Assembly (NCBI RefSeq): GCF_031844705.1
Contig: NZ_CP134609.1
Span: forward strand, 5,332,001-5,396,000
DNA from: Streptomyces sp. ITFR-16
GTDB taxonomy: Bacteria; Actinomycetota; Actinomycetes; Streptomycetales; Streptomycetaceae
Direction: 5' to 3'
DNA: 64,000 bases
The notes beneath the pieces are model-generated. The model searched no databases and had not been told where the DNA came from. It saw only the letters and a program-made list of their open reading frames with translations. The translations under genes were made by a program, and so were the position numbers. Positions 1 through 8,103 of the stretch are shown here, piece after piece. Each line of letters starts with the position of its first letter. Position 1 is the first letter of the stretch.

Positions 1-737
1 TGCGCCCCTATCTGCGGGCCGCTAACGTCGGCTGGAAGGGATTGATCCTTGACGATGTGAAGAAGATGAACTTTACCGACAAGGAGCTGGAGGCATACCG
101 GCTTGAGAAGAATGACATCGTACTCAGTGAAGCGTCTGGCAGTCCAGGAGAAGTGGGCAAGCCGGCGATGTGGAGCGGTGAGATCGAGGACTGTTGCTTC
201 CAGAACACCTTGATCAGGGTCAGGTCGAAGGGGATTAACCCGCACTACTTGCTCTACTTCCTCCGCTGCTCTGCTCTGCGGGGTGACTTCCGTGCTGGCG
301 CCCGGGGCGTGGGAATTCATCATCTCGGGGCGGCGAAATTGTCGTCTTGGTCGATCCCTGTCCCCTCGGGCGAGGACCAAGCGCGAATCGTCGATGTGCT
401 TGACACGCAGCTCTCTGCGCTAACAGCAGCATCGGAGATCTTTGAGGGCAATCGCAATATTGAACGTATGGCCTCCGCGTTGCGTTCGGCCATCCTCAAC
501 CGCGCCTTCACCGGCAACCTCGTCCCCCAGGACCCCACAGACGAGCCCGCCTCCGCCCTCCTCGCCCGCATCCAGGCCGAGCGTGCCGCCCAGCCCAAGG
601 CCAAGCGCACCCGCCGCACCCCTGCCACACCCCGCAAGGTGAAAAAGGCCCCCGCAGCCGCGCCCACCGAGAGCGTCCCTGCCCCCAGCCCCACCGCCGC
701 CCCCACCCACGCCGTACAGCAGGAGTTCGACCTGTGA
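1..737 (+). CDS. hsdS: Type I restriction-modification specificity subunit (HsdS), 3' part
   Basis: The frame is open from position 3, so the gene starts before the window. The first visible residues, RPYLRAANV, form a motif typical of an HsdS target-recognition domain. A second conserved block (residues about 110-150) contains GVGIHHLGAAKLSSWSIPVP and DQARIVDVLD, which is the end of that domain leading into a conserved helix. The last 50 or so residues are a Lys/Pro/Ala-rich tail of low complexity. HsdS chooses the DNA site methylated by HsdM and cut by HsdR. The stop overlaps the GTG of hsdM (GTGA), so the two are translationally coupled. The first recognition domain would lie upstream and cannot be seen. 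No HsdR gene is found downstream. Confidence 0.9.
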   Translation, partial: RPYLRAANVGWKGLILDDVKKMNFTDKELEAYRLEKNDIVLSEASGSPGEVGKPAMWSGEIEDCCFQNTLIRVRSKGINPHYLLYFLRCSALRGDFRAGARGVGIHHLGAAKLSSWSIPVPSGEDQARIVDVLDTQLSALTAASEIFEGNRNIERMASALRSAILNRAFTGNLVPQDPTDEPASALLARIQAERAAQPKAKRTRRTPATPRKVKKAPAAAPTESVPAPSPTAAPTHAVQQEFDL

Positions 738-2386
738 CCGCGACCACGACATCCACCGCCACCCCGGATCAGGGGCCGGACCCTCGCCCCGCCGAAGGCG
801 ACGGTGAAGGCCAGGCGACCGCCCCCGTCCAGGACAACATCGTCCTCGCGCCCCACGCCGCGGCCCAGACCAACAGCCTCGTCGCCAAGCTCTGGAACTA
901 CTGCAACGTCCTCCGCGACAACGGCCTCTCCACCATCGAGTACGTCGAGCAGCTCTCCTATCTGCTCTTCCTCAAGATGGTCGATGAGCTCAACGACGAC
1001 CCCTTCTCGGAAGAGGACGCCGCAGAGATCGTGCCCAAGGAGTACGACTGGAAGTCGATCGCCACCAAGAAGGGCAAGGCGCTCGAACTCCACTACCGCA
1101 ACGTCCTCGACGCCCTCGGTACTCGGCCAGGCACCACCCTCGGCACGATCTTCACCAAGGCCCAGAACCGGATCACCGAACCCGCCCTGCTCGAAAAACT
1201 CGTCGTAGACCTGATCGGCAGGCAGAGCTGGACGGTTGGCGACGCCGACCTCAAGGGCGACGCGTACGAAGGACTGCTCGCCAAGGGCGCGGAGGACACC
1301 AAGACCGGCGCCGGCCAGTACTTCACCCCCCGCCCCCTCATCGACGCGATCGTCGAGGTGATGCGCCCCCGCCCCGAGGACACCATCACCGACCCCGCGT
1401 GCGGAACCGGCGGCTTCCTCATTGCCGCGCACTCCTACATCCGCAAGCACCACATGAAGGACCTGACCCGCGAGCAGCGACTCGCCTTGGGGCAGCGCAA
1501 GATCTGGGGCAACGAACTCGTCCCGGGCACCGCCCGTCTCGCCGCGATGAACCTGCTGCTCCACGGTATCGGCAGCAGCGAGGGCAAGAGCCTGATCGAT
1601 GTCGGCGACGCGCTCGCCAAGAAGCCGACCAACAAGCACGCATCGCTCGTCCTCGCCAACCCCCCCTTCGGCAAGAAGTCCGCGATCACGATCATCGGCT
1701 CCGAAGGCAAGGCCGAGAAGGAAGACATCTCCTACGACCGGGACGACTTCCGTGCCACCACCACCAACAAGCAGCTCAACTTCCTCCAGCACATCATGTC
1801 GCTGACGGCCATCGACGGCCGTGCCGCCGTCGTCCTCCCCGACAACGTCCTCTTCGAGGGCGGCGCGGGCGAGAAGATCCGCCGACGCCTGCTCGACGAG
1901 TTCAACCTGCACACGATCCTCCGCCTGCCCACCGGGATCTTCTACGCTGGCGGAGTGAAGGCCAACGTCCTCTTCTTCGAGAAGAAGACCCCGCGCGCCG
2001 ACGGCAAGCCGCACACCTCCAAGGTCTGGGTCTACGACCTCCGCACCGCCAAGCACTTCACGCTGAAGCAACGGCCGCTCACCCGGGCCGATCTGGAGGA
2101 CTTCGTCCAGGCGTACGGGGAGAACCTGTCCGATCGCGTGGACACCTCAGCCGAGGAAGGCGGCCGGTTCAAGGCGTACACGTACGACGAACTGATCAAG
2201 CGGGACAAGGTCAATCTCGACCTGACCTGGATGAAGGACCCGGCGCTTGAGGACGCCGACAGCCTTCTGCCGCCCGAGGTGATCGCCGCCGAGATCGTCC
2301 AGGACCTCCAGGCCGCACTCAGCGAGTTCGCCGCGATCGCCGAGGCGCTGGGCGGCGAAATCCCGGCCGGCGCAGAGCCGGAATAG
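734..2386 (+). CDS. hsdM: Type I restriction-modification methyltransferase subunit (HsdM)
   Basis: A 550-residue N6-adenine DNA methyltransferase, the usual HsdM length. The N-terminal domain (about residues 50-165) resembles the HsdM helical domain. GQYFTPRPLID (about 195) precedes the SAM-binding motif DPACGTGGFLIA (about 219), and the catalytic NPPF motif IV is at about 309 in LANPPFGKK. The enzyme transfers methyl groups from SAM to adenine at sites chosen by HsdS. It starts with GTG inside the hsdS stop. All catalytic motifs look intact, so methylation could work even if restriction does not. The ATPase pseudogene follows after 24 bases, probably in the same transcript. Confidence 0.95.
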   Translation: MTATTTSTATPDQGPDPRPAEGDGEGQATAPVQDNIVLAPHAAAQTNSLVAKLWNYCNVLRDNGLSTIEYVEQLSYLLFLKMVDELNDDPFSEEDAAEIVPKEYDWKSIATKKGKALELHYRNVLDALGTRPGTTLGTIFTKAQNRITEPALLEKLVVDLIGRQSWTVGDADLKGDAYEGLLAKGAEDTKTGAGQYFTPRPLIDAIVEVMRPRPEDTITDPACGTGGFLIAAHSYIRKHHMKDLTREQRLALGQRKIWGNELVPGTARLAAMNLLLHGIGSSEGKSLIDVGDALAKKPTNKHASLVLANPPFGKKSAITIIGSEGKAEKEDISYDRDDFRATTTNKQLNFLQHIMSLTAIDGRAAVVLPDNVLFEGGAGEKIRRRLLDEFNLHTILRLPTGIFYAGGVKANVLFFEKKTPRADGKPHTSKVWVYDLRTAKHFTLKQRPLTRADLEDFVQAYGENLSDRVDTSAEEGGRFKAYTYDELIKRDKVNLDLTWMKDPALEDADSLLPPEVIAAEIVQDLQAALSEFAAIAEALGGEIPAGAEPE

Positions 2387-2410
2387 CCCGCCCCGCCCCT
2401 CCCACACCGG

Positions 2411-3818
2411 ATGGAACCGTCACTCATGTACGTCTCCCGCGTGTACGTCGAGAACATCAAGTCGTTCCACGGTTCGCGCGTCGTCGACCTGACGCTCACC
2501 CGCCCGGACGGGACGCACGCCGGCTGGACGGTCCTCGCTGGACGGAACGGCTCGGGAAAGACGACGCTGCTGCGGGCGCTGGCCCTGGCTCTCAGCGGGC
2601 CGGCCGCCGCGCGGGGGCTGGTTCATGGGTTCGAGAACTGGATGTCCCGCGGGGCCGTCGAGAGCTCGGCGCAAGCGAAGATCGTCAGGGATGCGGCCTT
2701 CGACAAGTTCAGTGCGTCCGGGCGCACCCAGACCAACTTCCGGGCAGGGCTGCGCTGGACGGCTCCGACCGAGGGCACAAGCAGCCGTAAGAGCGCTCAG
2801 CCGGCCCTCGAAGGCATCAGGCAGAACCCCAACGCGAAGAGTGCTACCCCCGCTCAACGCGGCCCGTGGGCCGACAACCCCGTGGGCTGGTTCTGCGCCG
2901 CCTACGGTCCCTTCCGGCGCATGGCCGGGGGATCGGGCGAGGTCCAGCGGCTGATGCTGGCCTCCGGCCCGGTGGCCCGGCAGGCGAGCCTGTTCCACGA
3001 GGACGCCTCACTGGCCGAAGGCGTCGCCTGGCTGATCGAGCAGCACCTGCGGGCGCTCGAAGGCCGAGAGGGGGCCGCGGCACTCAAACGGGCAGCGCTG
3101 TCGGTCCTGGGCCACGGACTGCTTCCCGACGGCTACCGAGTGGAGGACGTCGACTCCGAAGGTCTGTGGGTGACCCGCGACGGCCATCGGTACCCGCTAC
3201 GGGAGATGAGCGACGGATTCCGCACAGTCGCCGCGCTCGTCGTCGACCTCCTCAAGCAGATTCACGATGCCTTCGGCGACGAAGCGTTCAGCGGAGACGA
3301 CGGCGAGGGCGGCCCCAGTCTTCTCCACGTACCCGGTGTTGTCATCATCGATGAGATCGACGCTCACCTCCACGTCTCCTGGCAACGCCGCATCGGTCCC
3401 TGGCTGACCGAACACTTCCCCAACATCCAGTTCATCGTGACGACCCACAGCCCCTACATCTGCCAAGCGGCCGATCCCGGCGGCCTGATCCGTCTGCCGG
3501 GCGTGGAAGAGGACGCGGCACCCGAGGTCGTCCCGGAGGACCTGTACGAACGAGTGGTCTACGGCAGCGGTGACGACGCGGTCCTCTCCGAACTCTTCGG
3601 GCTCGACACCCCGTACTCCGAGCAGGCCGAGCGCCGCCGTGCCGAGTTCGTGGCGCTGGAGTCCCGGGTTTACGAGGGGGACACCTCACCGGAGACGGTC
3701 GAGCGCTACAAGAAGCTCAAGGAACTGCTCACCAGCCGCGCGGGTCCACGAGATGTCCGCCCAACTCCACCGTCTCTCCGAAGAGATCGGGGACGGAGAG
3801 GACGGCGAGGCGGAGTGA
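2411..3818 (+). pseudogene. AAA ATPase of a Septu-like (PtuA-type) defence pair, frameshifted near its end
   Basis: The protein has an ABC/SMC-like ATPase head: Walker A GRNGSGKTT (about residue 39), Walker B GVVIIDEIDAHLH (about 310-325), and a downstream THSPYICQ switch. This is the layout of COG3950/PtuA-type ATPases. After the codons for KKLKELLTSRA at about 3742, the frame in use runs into an Arg/Pro-rich tail and on to 3919. One base over, the expected ending appears, with RVHEMSAQLHRLSEEIG and a stop at 3816-3818. That stop overlaps the GTG of the HNH partner as GTGA. A single-base change near 3740-3745 therefore seems to have altered the C-terminus. The ATPase core is intact, so partial activity is possible. 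The start could also be the ATG at 2426. A sequencing error is the main alternative. Confidence 0.7.
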
Positions 3819-4209
3819 TCCGGCTGGAACGGGCTCCGCTGCCCCCGGACACGGCGGCGCACCTCACTACGTACACCGAGCAGACCGTCGAGGCAGACCG
3901 CAGGGTGACGCCTGCATAGCCGTGTTCGGGCTCAACGACCGTGGCGTTTTGGTCGATGGACGCAGAACAGCGTACGGAACCGCCAAACAGTCGGTGGAGC
4001 TGTGGCGCATCGCCACCGACAAGGGGCAGCACGGCAGGGCGGCGGAGATCGTCCGGGTGGCCTGGAACCGTCCGCTCGCGGACGCGCTGGTGGCGATGTT
4101 CCACCAAGCCGCGCATCGCGCAGCGGAGTTGTCGTTCCTCTGCGAGGAGGAGACCCTGGGGCTGCTGCGCGACCGGGACCTGCGAGCGGAGTTCCTGTCC
4201 CGCACGTGA
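3815..4209 (+). pseudogene. HNH endonuclease (PtuB-like) remnant lacking its catalytic centre
   Basis: The GTG at 3815 overlaps the expected ATPase stop and begins VIRLERAPLPPDTAAHLTTY, which resembles the N-terminus of TIGR02646-like HNH proteins paired with such ATPases. This frame ends at 3919 after 34 residues. From about 3907 another frame reads ACIAVFGLNDRGVLVDGRR and continues to a stop at 4209. It resembles the region after the HNH core in these nucleases (a VFGLN-type motif, then helices). The central Cys/His metal-binding and HNH residues are absent. An internal deletion that also shifted the frame, with a junction between about 3893 and 3910, explains this best. The second part could be misread as a separate 95-residue gene from GTG 3922. 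Family assignment is from memory of the motifs. Confidence 0.55.
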
Positions 4210-4268
4210 AAGCGGCTCGGCGGCCCCGGCCGAGTCACGTCGTCGGGACCGCCCCATGCAGGGTCCGA

Positions 4269-4493
4269 TCAGGCGGAGAGACGCTCGTTCTTGAGCGCGG
4301 TGACGAACGAGGACCAGCCGTCTGCGGAGAAGACCACGGCCGGACCGTCGGCGGCCTTGCTGTCGCGGACGGGGACGGTGGCGTGGCCGCGGGCGACCTC
4401 AAGGCACTCGCCCTGATTCCCGCCGCTGTAGGTGGACTTGAACCAGCCCGTGAGGGTGGACGCGTCCGCGATGCTCCGCCTACTGCTGACCAT
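4269..4493 (-). CDS. DUF397 small protein, partner of the XRE regulator
   Basis: A 74-residue protein starting MVSSRRSIADASTLTGW. It carries the DUF397 core: FKSTYSGGNQGECLEVA, then VPVRDSKAADGPAVVF, then a final W-F-V helix. DUF397 proteins are almost confined to actinomycetes and are usually encoded next to an XRE/DUF5753 regulator, as in the WhiJ/BldB-type systems. Some act as toxin-like or antagonist partners. Here the start lies 14 bases inside the end of the regulator gene, so the pair is co-transcribed and translationally coupled. The sequence is complete, and Cys appears once in GECLEVA as is usual. Confidence 0.85.
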   Translation of the reverse strand: MVSSRRSIADASTLTGWFKSTYSGGNQGECLEVARGHATVPVRDSKAADGPAVVFSADGWSSFVTALKNERLSA

Positions 4494-5304
4494 GTTCGTG
4501 CTCCTCCGCTGCGGCCCGCACACGGGCCACCGACTCCTGGTGCGACAACGCATCGCCCAGAGCGAGATCGTAGGCCGTGCGACTGAACGCCACCAAGCGT
4601 GGATCATCCATCAGGTTGCCTGTCTGGAAGGCTTCGACGTACGCCACCGGCGCGGAATCGGAGAAGCTCATCAGTGTCAGCAGGCTCTGCTGAAGAGAGT
4701 GAGCCCCGGCCTCGAACGGCAGCACGTGCAGTCGCAGCCGTCCTGCTGCGGCAAGATCCGCGATCTTCCGCAGCTGCGCGGCCATCACCTGTGAGCCACC
4801 GACCCGCCGCCGCAGCACGGCCTCGTCCAGTAGCGTCCACACCACTGGATTCAACGGGCCGTCGAGTACGCGGGCACGTTCCGTTCGAATGACGACCTCC
4901 TTGTCAATATCCTCCTTGCGGTGGTTGGGGCGGTACGCCTCGAACAGGGCACGCGCGTAGTCGTCCGTCTGCAACAGGCCAGGCACAAGTGTCAATGCGA
5001 ACTGCTGGATGAGAACCGCCTGCTGTTCCAGCTCCGCCACGGCCGCGAAGTTTTCGTCGTACTTCGTCTCCAGGTCCTCCAGCCACCGCTCGAAGAACCC
5101 GTCCGTCCCCAGCGCCTGGTCGATCCGCCGCGCATCCTCCGGACTGGGCAGCCGCCGCCCCGCCTCGTAGTGGCTGATGAGAGTCGGTGAGCAGACCACC
5201 ATCTCGCTCAGGGCCTCCTGCGTCAGCCCCGCTGCCGCACGCCGTAACCGCAGCTCCTCGCCGTACTTCTGCCTCGGCGTGCGCGGCCCCTGCTTCGTGC
5301 CCAT
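4480..5304 (-). CDS. XRE-family HTH regulator with DUF5753 (Scr1/WhiJ type)
   Basis: A 274-residue protein. Residues about 10-70 form a Cro/CI helix-turn-helix (LRRAAAGLTQEALSE, then SPTLISHYEAGRRLP). The rest is the DUF5753 ligand/partner-binding domain, with YDENFAAVAELEQQA, LVPGLLQTDDYARAL and LDEAVLRRRVGG. The ATG at 5304 is chosen over the in-frame TTG at 5313 because GGGGAG lies 9 bases before it. Proteins of this kind sit beside DUF397 partners and control development or local genes. The gene is divergent from a pair of small genes, and a 7-base inverted repeat lies between them, which suggests autoregulation and control of the opposite side. Confidence 0.9.
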   Translation of the reverse strand: MGTKQGPRTPRQKYGEELRLRRAAAGLTQEALSEMVVCSPTLISHYEAGRRLPSPEDARRIDQALGTDGFFERWLEDLETKYDENFAAVAELEQQAVLIQQFALTLVPGLLQTDDYARALFEAYRPNHRKEDIDKEVVIRTERARVLDGPLNPVVWTLLDEAVLRRRVGGSQVMAAQLRKIADLAAAGRLRLHVLPFEAGAHSLQQSLLTLMSFSDSAPVAYVEAFQTGNLMDDPRLVAFSRTAYDLALGDALSHQESVARVRAAAEEHEHGQQ

Positions 5305-5358
5305 GTGCTCCAACTCCCCGTCTTGACGGACGCGCTGTCATCCCCGACCCCCTGGCAG

Positions 5359-5399
5359 CGTAGCGACGAACGACCCCACTCTGTGATGAGTTCGCTACG
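5359..5399. promoter_or_regulatory. Inverted repeat between the XRE gene and the small-gene pair
   Basis: CGTAGCG (5359-5365) and CGCTACG (5393-5399) are exact inverted copies 27 bases apart, in the 191-base gap between the divergent genes. GAAC/GTTC extends the match with two extra bases on the left arm. It could be an operator of the adjacent HTH protein; this is inference from position only. Confidence 0.35.
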
Positions 5400-5495
5400 G
5401 AAAGAAGCGGAGACCTCGAACGAGGAATCCGAGAGACCCCCGCGACCGACGCAACCGGTCCGGGGGCATGGTCACCCCCCAGAAAGCAGGCTGAC

Positions 5496-5819
5496 ATGAA
5501 GCACGCTATCGCCCGGCTCCTGAAGCCGGCACGGCTATTGCTGGTCTCCGTACGGCGTCGACGGCACCCGCTCGACCCGTACGCCTACGTCTACCCCTAC
5601 TCCTGTGCCTACGTCGGCGGGCCGACGGCCTACCGCACCGGCGAGCGCCCTCCGCGTGGCGAGGACAGTCCGTTGGTGCGCCCGTACTTCGTGGCGCACG
5701 AGCGTCAGGTGGCCGAGCGGCGCGCCGCCGAGGCGAGGCGGCTGCGCATCAGTCGCGAGGGACTGAGGGTCGCCGTGCGCGGCCTGCACCTCGGCCACGT
5801 GGGCGGAGTGTCGGCATGA
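5496..5819 (+). CDS. Small protein of unknown function, Tyr-rich segment
   Basis: A 107-residue basic protein starting ATG 5496. The N-terminus (MKHAIARLLKPARLLLVSVR) is a short hydrophobic/basic helix. It is followed by a stretch with Tyr at nearly every third position (PLDPYAYVYPYSCAYVGG), then a charged Arg/Glu-rich C-terminal half. I do not recognise a family. Genes like this recur beside XRE/DUF397 pairs in Streptomyces, as here. Its last four bases overlap the next gene (ATGA), so the two are one transcription unit divergent from the regulator. Confidence 0.65.
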   Translation: MKHAIARLLKPARLLLVSVRRRRHPLDPYAYVYPYSCAYVGGPTAYRTGERPPRGEDSPLVRPYFVAHERQVAERRAAEARRLRISREGLRVAVRGLHLGHVGGVSA

Positions 5820-6184
5820 GGACGACCAGTGAACACGCCGACCGCGCCGAGGCCCCCGCCATGCGGCTGTTGCCGTGGACGGGTGAGGGCGGGAAGCCCT
5901 GCTACGTCTTGGGCGACGGCACCGGCTACGTGTCGCGCACGGCCGACAACGTGGAATGCGTCCAACTCGGCATGGCGGACGAACTCCTCGGCCACGCCGC
6001 CGACCTGCTGGCCGACGGGGAAGTCACCGGGCCGCAGATCCGCTTCCTCGCCGGCAGGCTGACCGAGTCGCTGGGGCAGGTCCTGCGTGTCGCGCAGAGC
6101 CGTGGTTCACGACTCGATGCGGCACTTCCGGACCGGTTCGAGGAACGTGCTGCGGAGCATGAACCGGACGCAGACGCTCCGTGA
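5816..6184 (+). CDS. Small conserved-looking protein of unknown function
   Basis: A 122-residue acidic protein starting at the ATG in the 4-base overlap with the previous gene. A short globular core is suggested by MRLLPWTGEGGKPCYVLGDG, then VECVQLGMADELLGHAADLL and a helical segment ending in LTESLGQVLRVA. The C-terminal 20 residues are Glu/Asp-rich. No catalytic motif or membrane segment is visible and I cannot name a family. Coupling to the upstream gene and the divergent XRE/DUF397 pair suggests these four genes form one small regulated locus. Confidence 0.65.
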   Translation: MRTTSEHADRAEAPAMRLLPWTGEGGKPCYVLGDGTGYVSRTADNVECVQLGMADELLGHAADLLADGEVTGPQIRFLAGRLTESLGQVLRVAQSRGSRLDAALPDRFEERAAEHEPDADAP

Positions 6185-6283
6185 GCCGGCAATCGGCTTG
6201 ACGAGTCCCCCTGCTGTCGCCAAACCTGTTGACGCGGTTCAGCACCGACGGATGAGGTTTTCCGACAGTACGGGGGCTCCAGG

Positions 6284-6943
6284 ATGGCCATTCCCAGGCC
6301 GACCACCAGCCAGTTCGAGGCATTCACCACGAACATGGCCTATGCGCGCAAGATGGTGGACGCGGGGCGCTATCTTGCGCCCTTCCAGCCGGCGACGGTG
6401 GACGTGGACGACTTCTACCGCGCGGCCTGGGTGCAGGCGGTGGCGGCCATCGACCACTGGTTCCACGAGGAGCTGTACCGTCGTGTGGCCGAACTGGCCG
6501 CCATGGACAGCCCCGACATGCCGCAGCGGCTCCGGAACTACGAGATTCCGCTCCACCGGGTCGAAGCGGTGCGGCGTGGTGACATCGAGCTGGCCGAGGC
6601 CGTCGTCGAGCATGTCAAGGATCAGTGGGCCAACGCCTCGCTCCAGAACCCGGGGAAGATCTCCGAAGCGCTGAAGATGGTCACCGACGCGAACATCTGG
6701 CAGGGCGCGGCCAAGCAGATCAGTACGTGGCACGGCAACCGCACCACGTACACCGAGAAGACGCTCAAGAAGCAGTACGTCGCCATCACGGACCGTCGCA
6801 ACAGAATCGCGCACGACGCGGACCTGACGGACGGCGATCTCAAGCAGCGGCGTCCCATCACCGAGCACGACGTCACGGACGCGATCAACTGGATCGACCG
6901 CATCGCCCTGGCCGTGGCGTCCGTACTCGACGCGGCGGAGTAG
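6284..6943 (+). CDS. HEPN-domain protein (RiboL-PSP-HEPN-like), putative RNase
   Basis: A 219-residue, largely helical protein with no membrane segments. Residues 172-177 read RNRIAH in the context ITDRRNRIAHDAD, which fits the R-x4-H motif that forms the metal-independent RNase site of HEPN proteins. An N-terminal helix with FYRAAWVQAVAAIDHWFHEE and the spacing to the motif agree with the RiboL-PSP-HEPN branch. HEPN proteins act in toxin-antitoxin and abortive-infection systems by cutting RNA. No MNT-type antitoxin gene is adjacent. The gene lies downstream of the XRE-linked small genes and about 2 kb from the damaged ATPase/HNH pair, in accessory DNA. Defence use is inferred from context and fold. 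Confidence 0.7.
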   Translation: MAIPRPTTSQFEAFTTNMAYARKMVDAGRYLAPFQPATVDVDDFYRAAWVQAVAAIDHWFHEELYRRVAELAAMDSPDMPQRLRNYEIPLHRVEAVRRGDIELAEAVVEHVKDQWANASLQNPGKISEALKMVTDANIWQGAAKQISTWHGNRTTYTEKTLKKQYVAITDRRNRIAHDADLTDGDLKQRRPITEHDVTDAINWIDRIALAVASVLDAAE

Positions 6944-7596
6944 AGCGCACCGCCTGCCGTGCGACGCGCGGCAGGCGGCAGGAACGGACCGTCGCGGGAA
7001 GAATCGGCATGCCTCCGGGGCTCCAAGGCGGCTTGTGCGTCCGGGCTCTCGGCGTCCAATTCCTCGTCCTCGCAGAGTGCGGGGCGCAGGGCCGCCTCGA
7101 CCGCGTCCCCGGCCGGTCGGCACCCCGGGGGCGGGAGCCCGGGGCCGGCCGTTCCGGCGGCGGCCGAGACCGACGGCAAGCTGCACATCGTGGTGCCTGC
7201 GCAGCGGTCACGGAGCACCCGGCCCGAGGGAAGCGTCAGGGAGGCCCAGGAGCCTGCGCGAGGCCCGCGAGGCAAAGAAGTTGCCCGGTCGTGCAACCGT
7301 TCCGCGCCCTGCCGGGCCGTATCCAGCGTCGCCACCCCGGTCAGCCCCGGCTCCACCTCGGGCGGGGGCGCCTCCTCGGTGGCGGTGACCGTCTCGCCGG
7401 CGAACCGCCGCGCGCCCTCCGCATCCGTGTCCAGCAGCCCGGCGACCTCATGGAGCCCGTCGTCGCCCAGCTCGTTCAGAACGTCCTTCCGCGCGGATTC
7501 GTCGCTCGTACGAAGAGCGCTACGACGCACGCCCGATGTCGGCATTTCCGCCGCACATCAGCCGTCCGGGCCGTCGAAGGCCCGGTCCCCGAGGAC
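6944..7596. other. Gene-poor stretch with a probable decayed gene
   Basis: This 650-base gap has no frame with convincing coding character over its whole length. Third-position bias drifts between frames on the minus strand. The only recognisable piece is a DUF937-like fragment at about 7300-7545 (listed separately). I see no tRNA, strong terminator or repeat. It looks like the eroded edge of the accessory segment beside the recD2 core region. Confidence 0.5.
7300..7545 (-). pseudogene. DUF937-like N-terminal fragment
   Basis: On the minus strand about 80 residues read DVLNELGDDGLHEVAGLLDT, then DAEGARRFAGETVTA and GLTGVATL. This resembles the opening of actinomycete DUF937 proteins, where a D-x-L-x-E-L-G-D-D helix is followed by a T-D-A-E-G-A-R helix and later a G-V-A-L segment. 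The Gly-rich middle and the hydrophobic C-terminal helices that should follow are not found in any frame, and the frame drifts into a Pro/Ala-rich sequence. It is best read as a truncated, decaying gene. The family match is from memory and could be wrong. Confidence 0.3.
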
Positions 7597-8103
7597 TTAC
7601 CCGAACGGCTCCCGCAGCGTGCGCGTCCGCTCCCGCCGGTCCTGCCGGAAGTGGCTGACCCAGGTGATCGTGTTCGCCACCACCGACACGGCCACGATGA
7701 AGAAGTAGATCCCCGCCGGGTGCCACACCGAGCCGAGCGAGGAGTAGGCCCAGCCGCCGGCTGCGAGGACGGTGTCGCCGGTGCCGGCCGACAAGGAGTG
7801 GATCGTGCCGGAGCCGCTGCTCCCGTCGGCGAACTGCCACGATCCCTGGCAGGACGAGGCCGGGCCCGTGATGCCGCCGCCCTTGACGCACGGCCCTTCG
7901 CCGACGACCGTCGCGGACCTCCCCGCGAACAGCACGTACAGGGCCGAACGGAAGGGCAGCGCCAGGACGGCGCAGATCGCCAGGGGAGCCCCGAAGATCA
8001 CCAGCCACTCCTGGAGGGTCGGCCGATTCGGCGGCGCCTCGGGGAGCACCTCCGCACTCTCGTCCGGGCCGTCGTTGTCCGCGCCTTCGTCGTCCGTACT
8101 CAT
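7597..8103 (-). CDS. Small membrane protein of unknown function
   Basis: A 168-residue protein with an acidic N-terminal tail (about 30 residues, Glu/Asp-rich), a transmembrane helix at about 34-58 (WLVIFGAPLAICAVLALPF), an outside loop of about 70 residues rich in Gly and Ser with two Cys (GEGPCVKGGG and SSCQGSW) that could form a disulphide, and a second helix at about 128-148 (IYFFIVAVSVVANTITWV). The C-terminus is a short Arg-rich cytoplasmic tail. Both ends are predicted inside. No family recognised. It is divergent from recD2, with about 140 bases between starts. Confidence 0.7.
   Translation of the reverse strand: MSTDDEGADNDGPDESAEVLPEAPPNRPTLQEWLVIFGAPLAICAVLALPFRSALYVLFAGRSATVVGEGPCVKGGGITGPASSCQGSWQFADGSSGSGTIHSLSAGTGDTVLAAGGWAYSSLGSVWHPAGIYFFIVAVSVVANTITWVSHFRQDRRERTRTLREPFG

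Noticed and set aside
320..2071. 583-codon open frame on the minus strand across hsdS and hsdM
   Set aside because: It mirrors the real genes; its Val/Gly/Leu/Glu-rich protein is the typical antisense product of high-GC codons and has no start signal.
2411..3919. Intact 502-residue ATPase
   Set aside because: The last 55 residues are an Arg/Pro-rich run and then the start of the HNH protein in frame; the expected ending and stop occur one base over.
3922..4209. Separate 95-residue gene from GTG 3922
   Set aside because: Its sequence resembles the C-terminal part of HNH proteins and lies directly after the HNH N-terminus, so a remnant of one gene is the simpler reading. It has no ribosome-binding site of its own.
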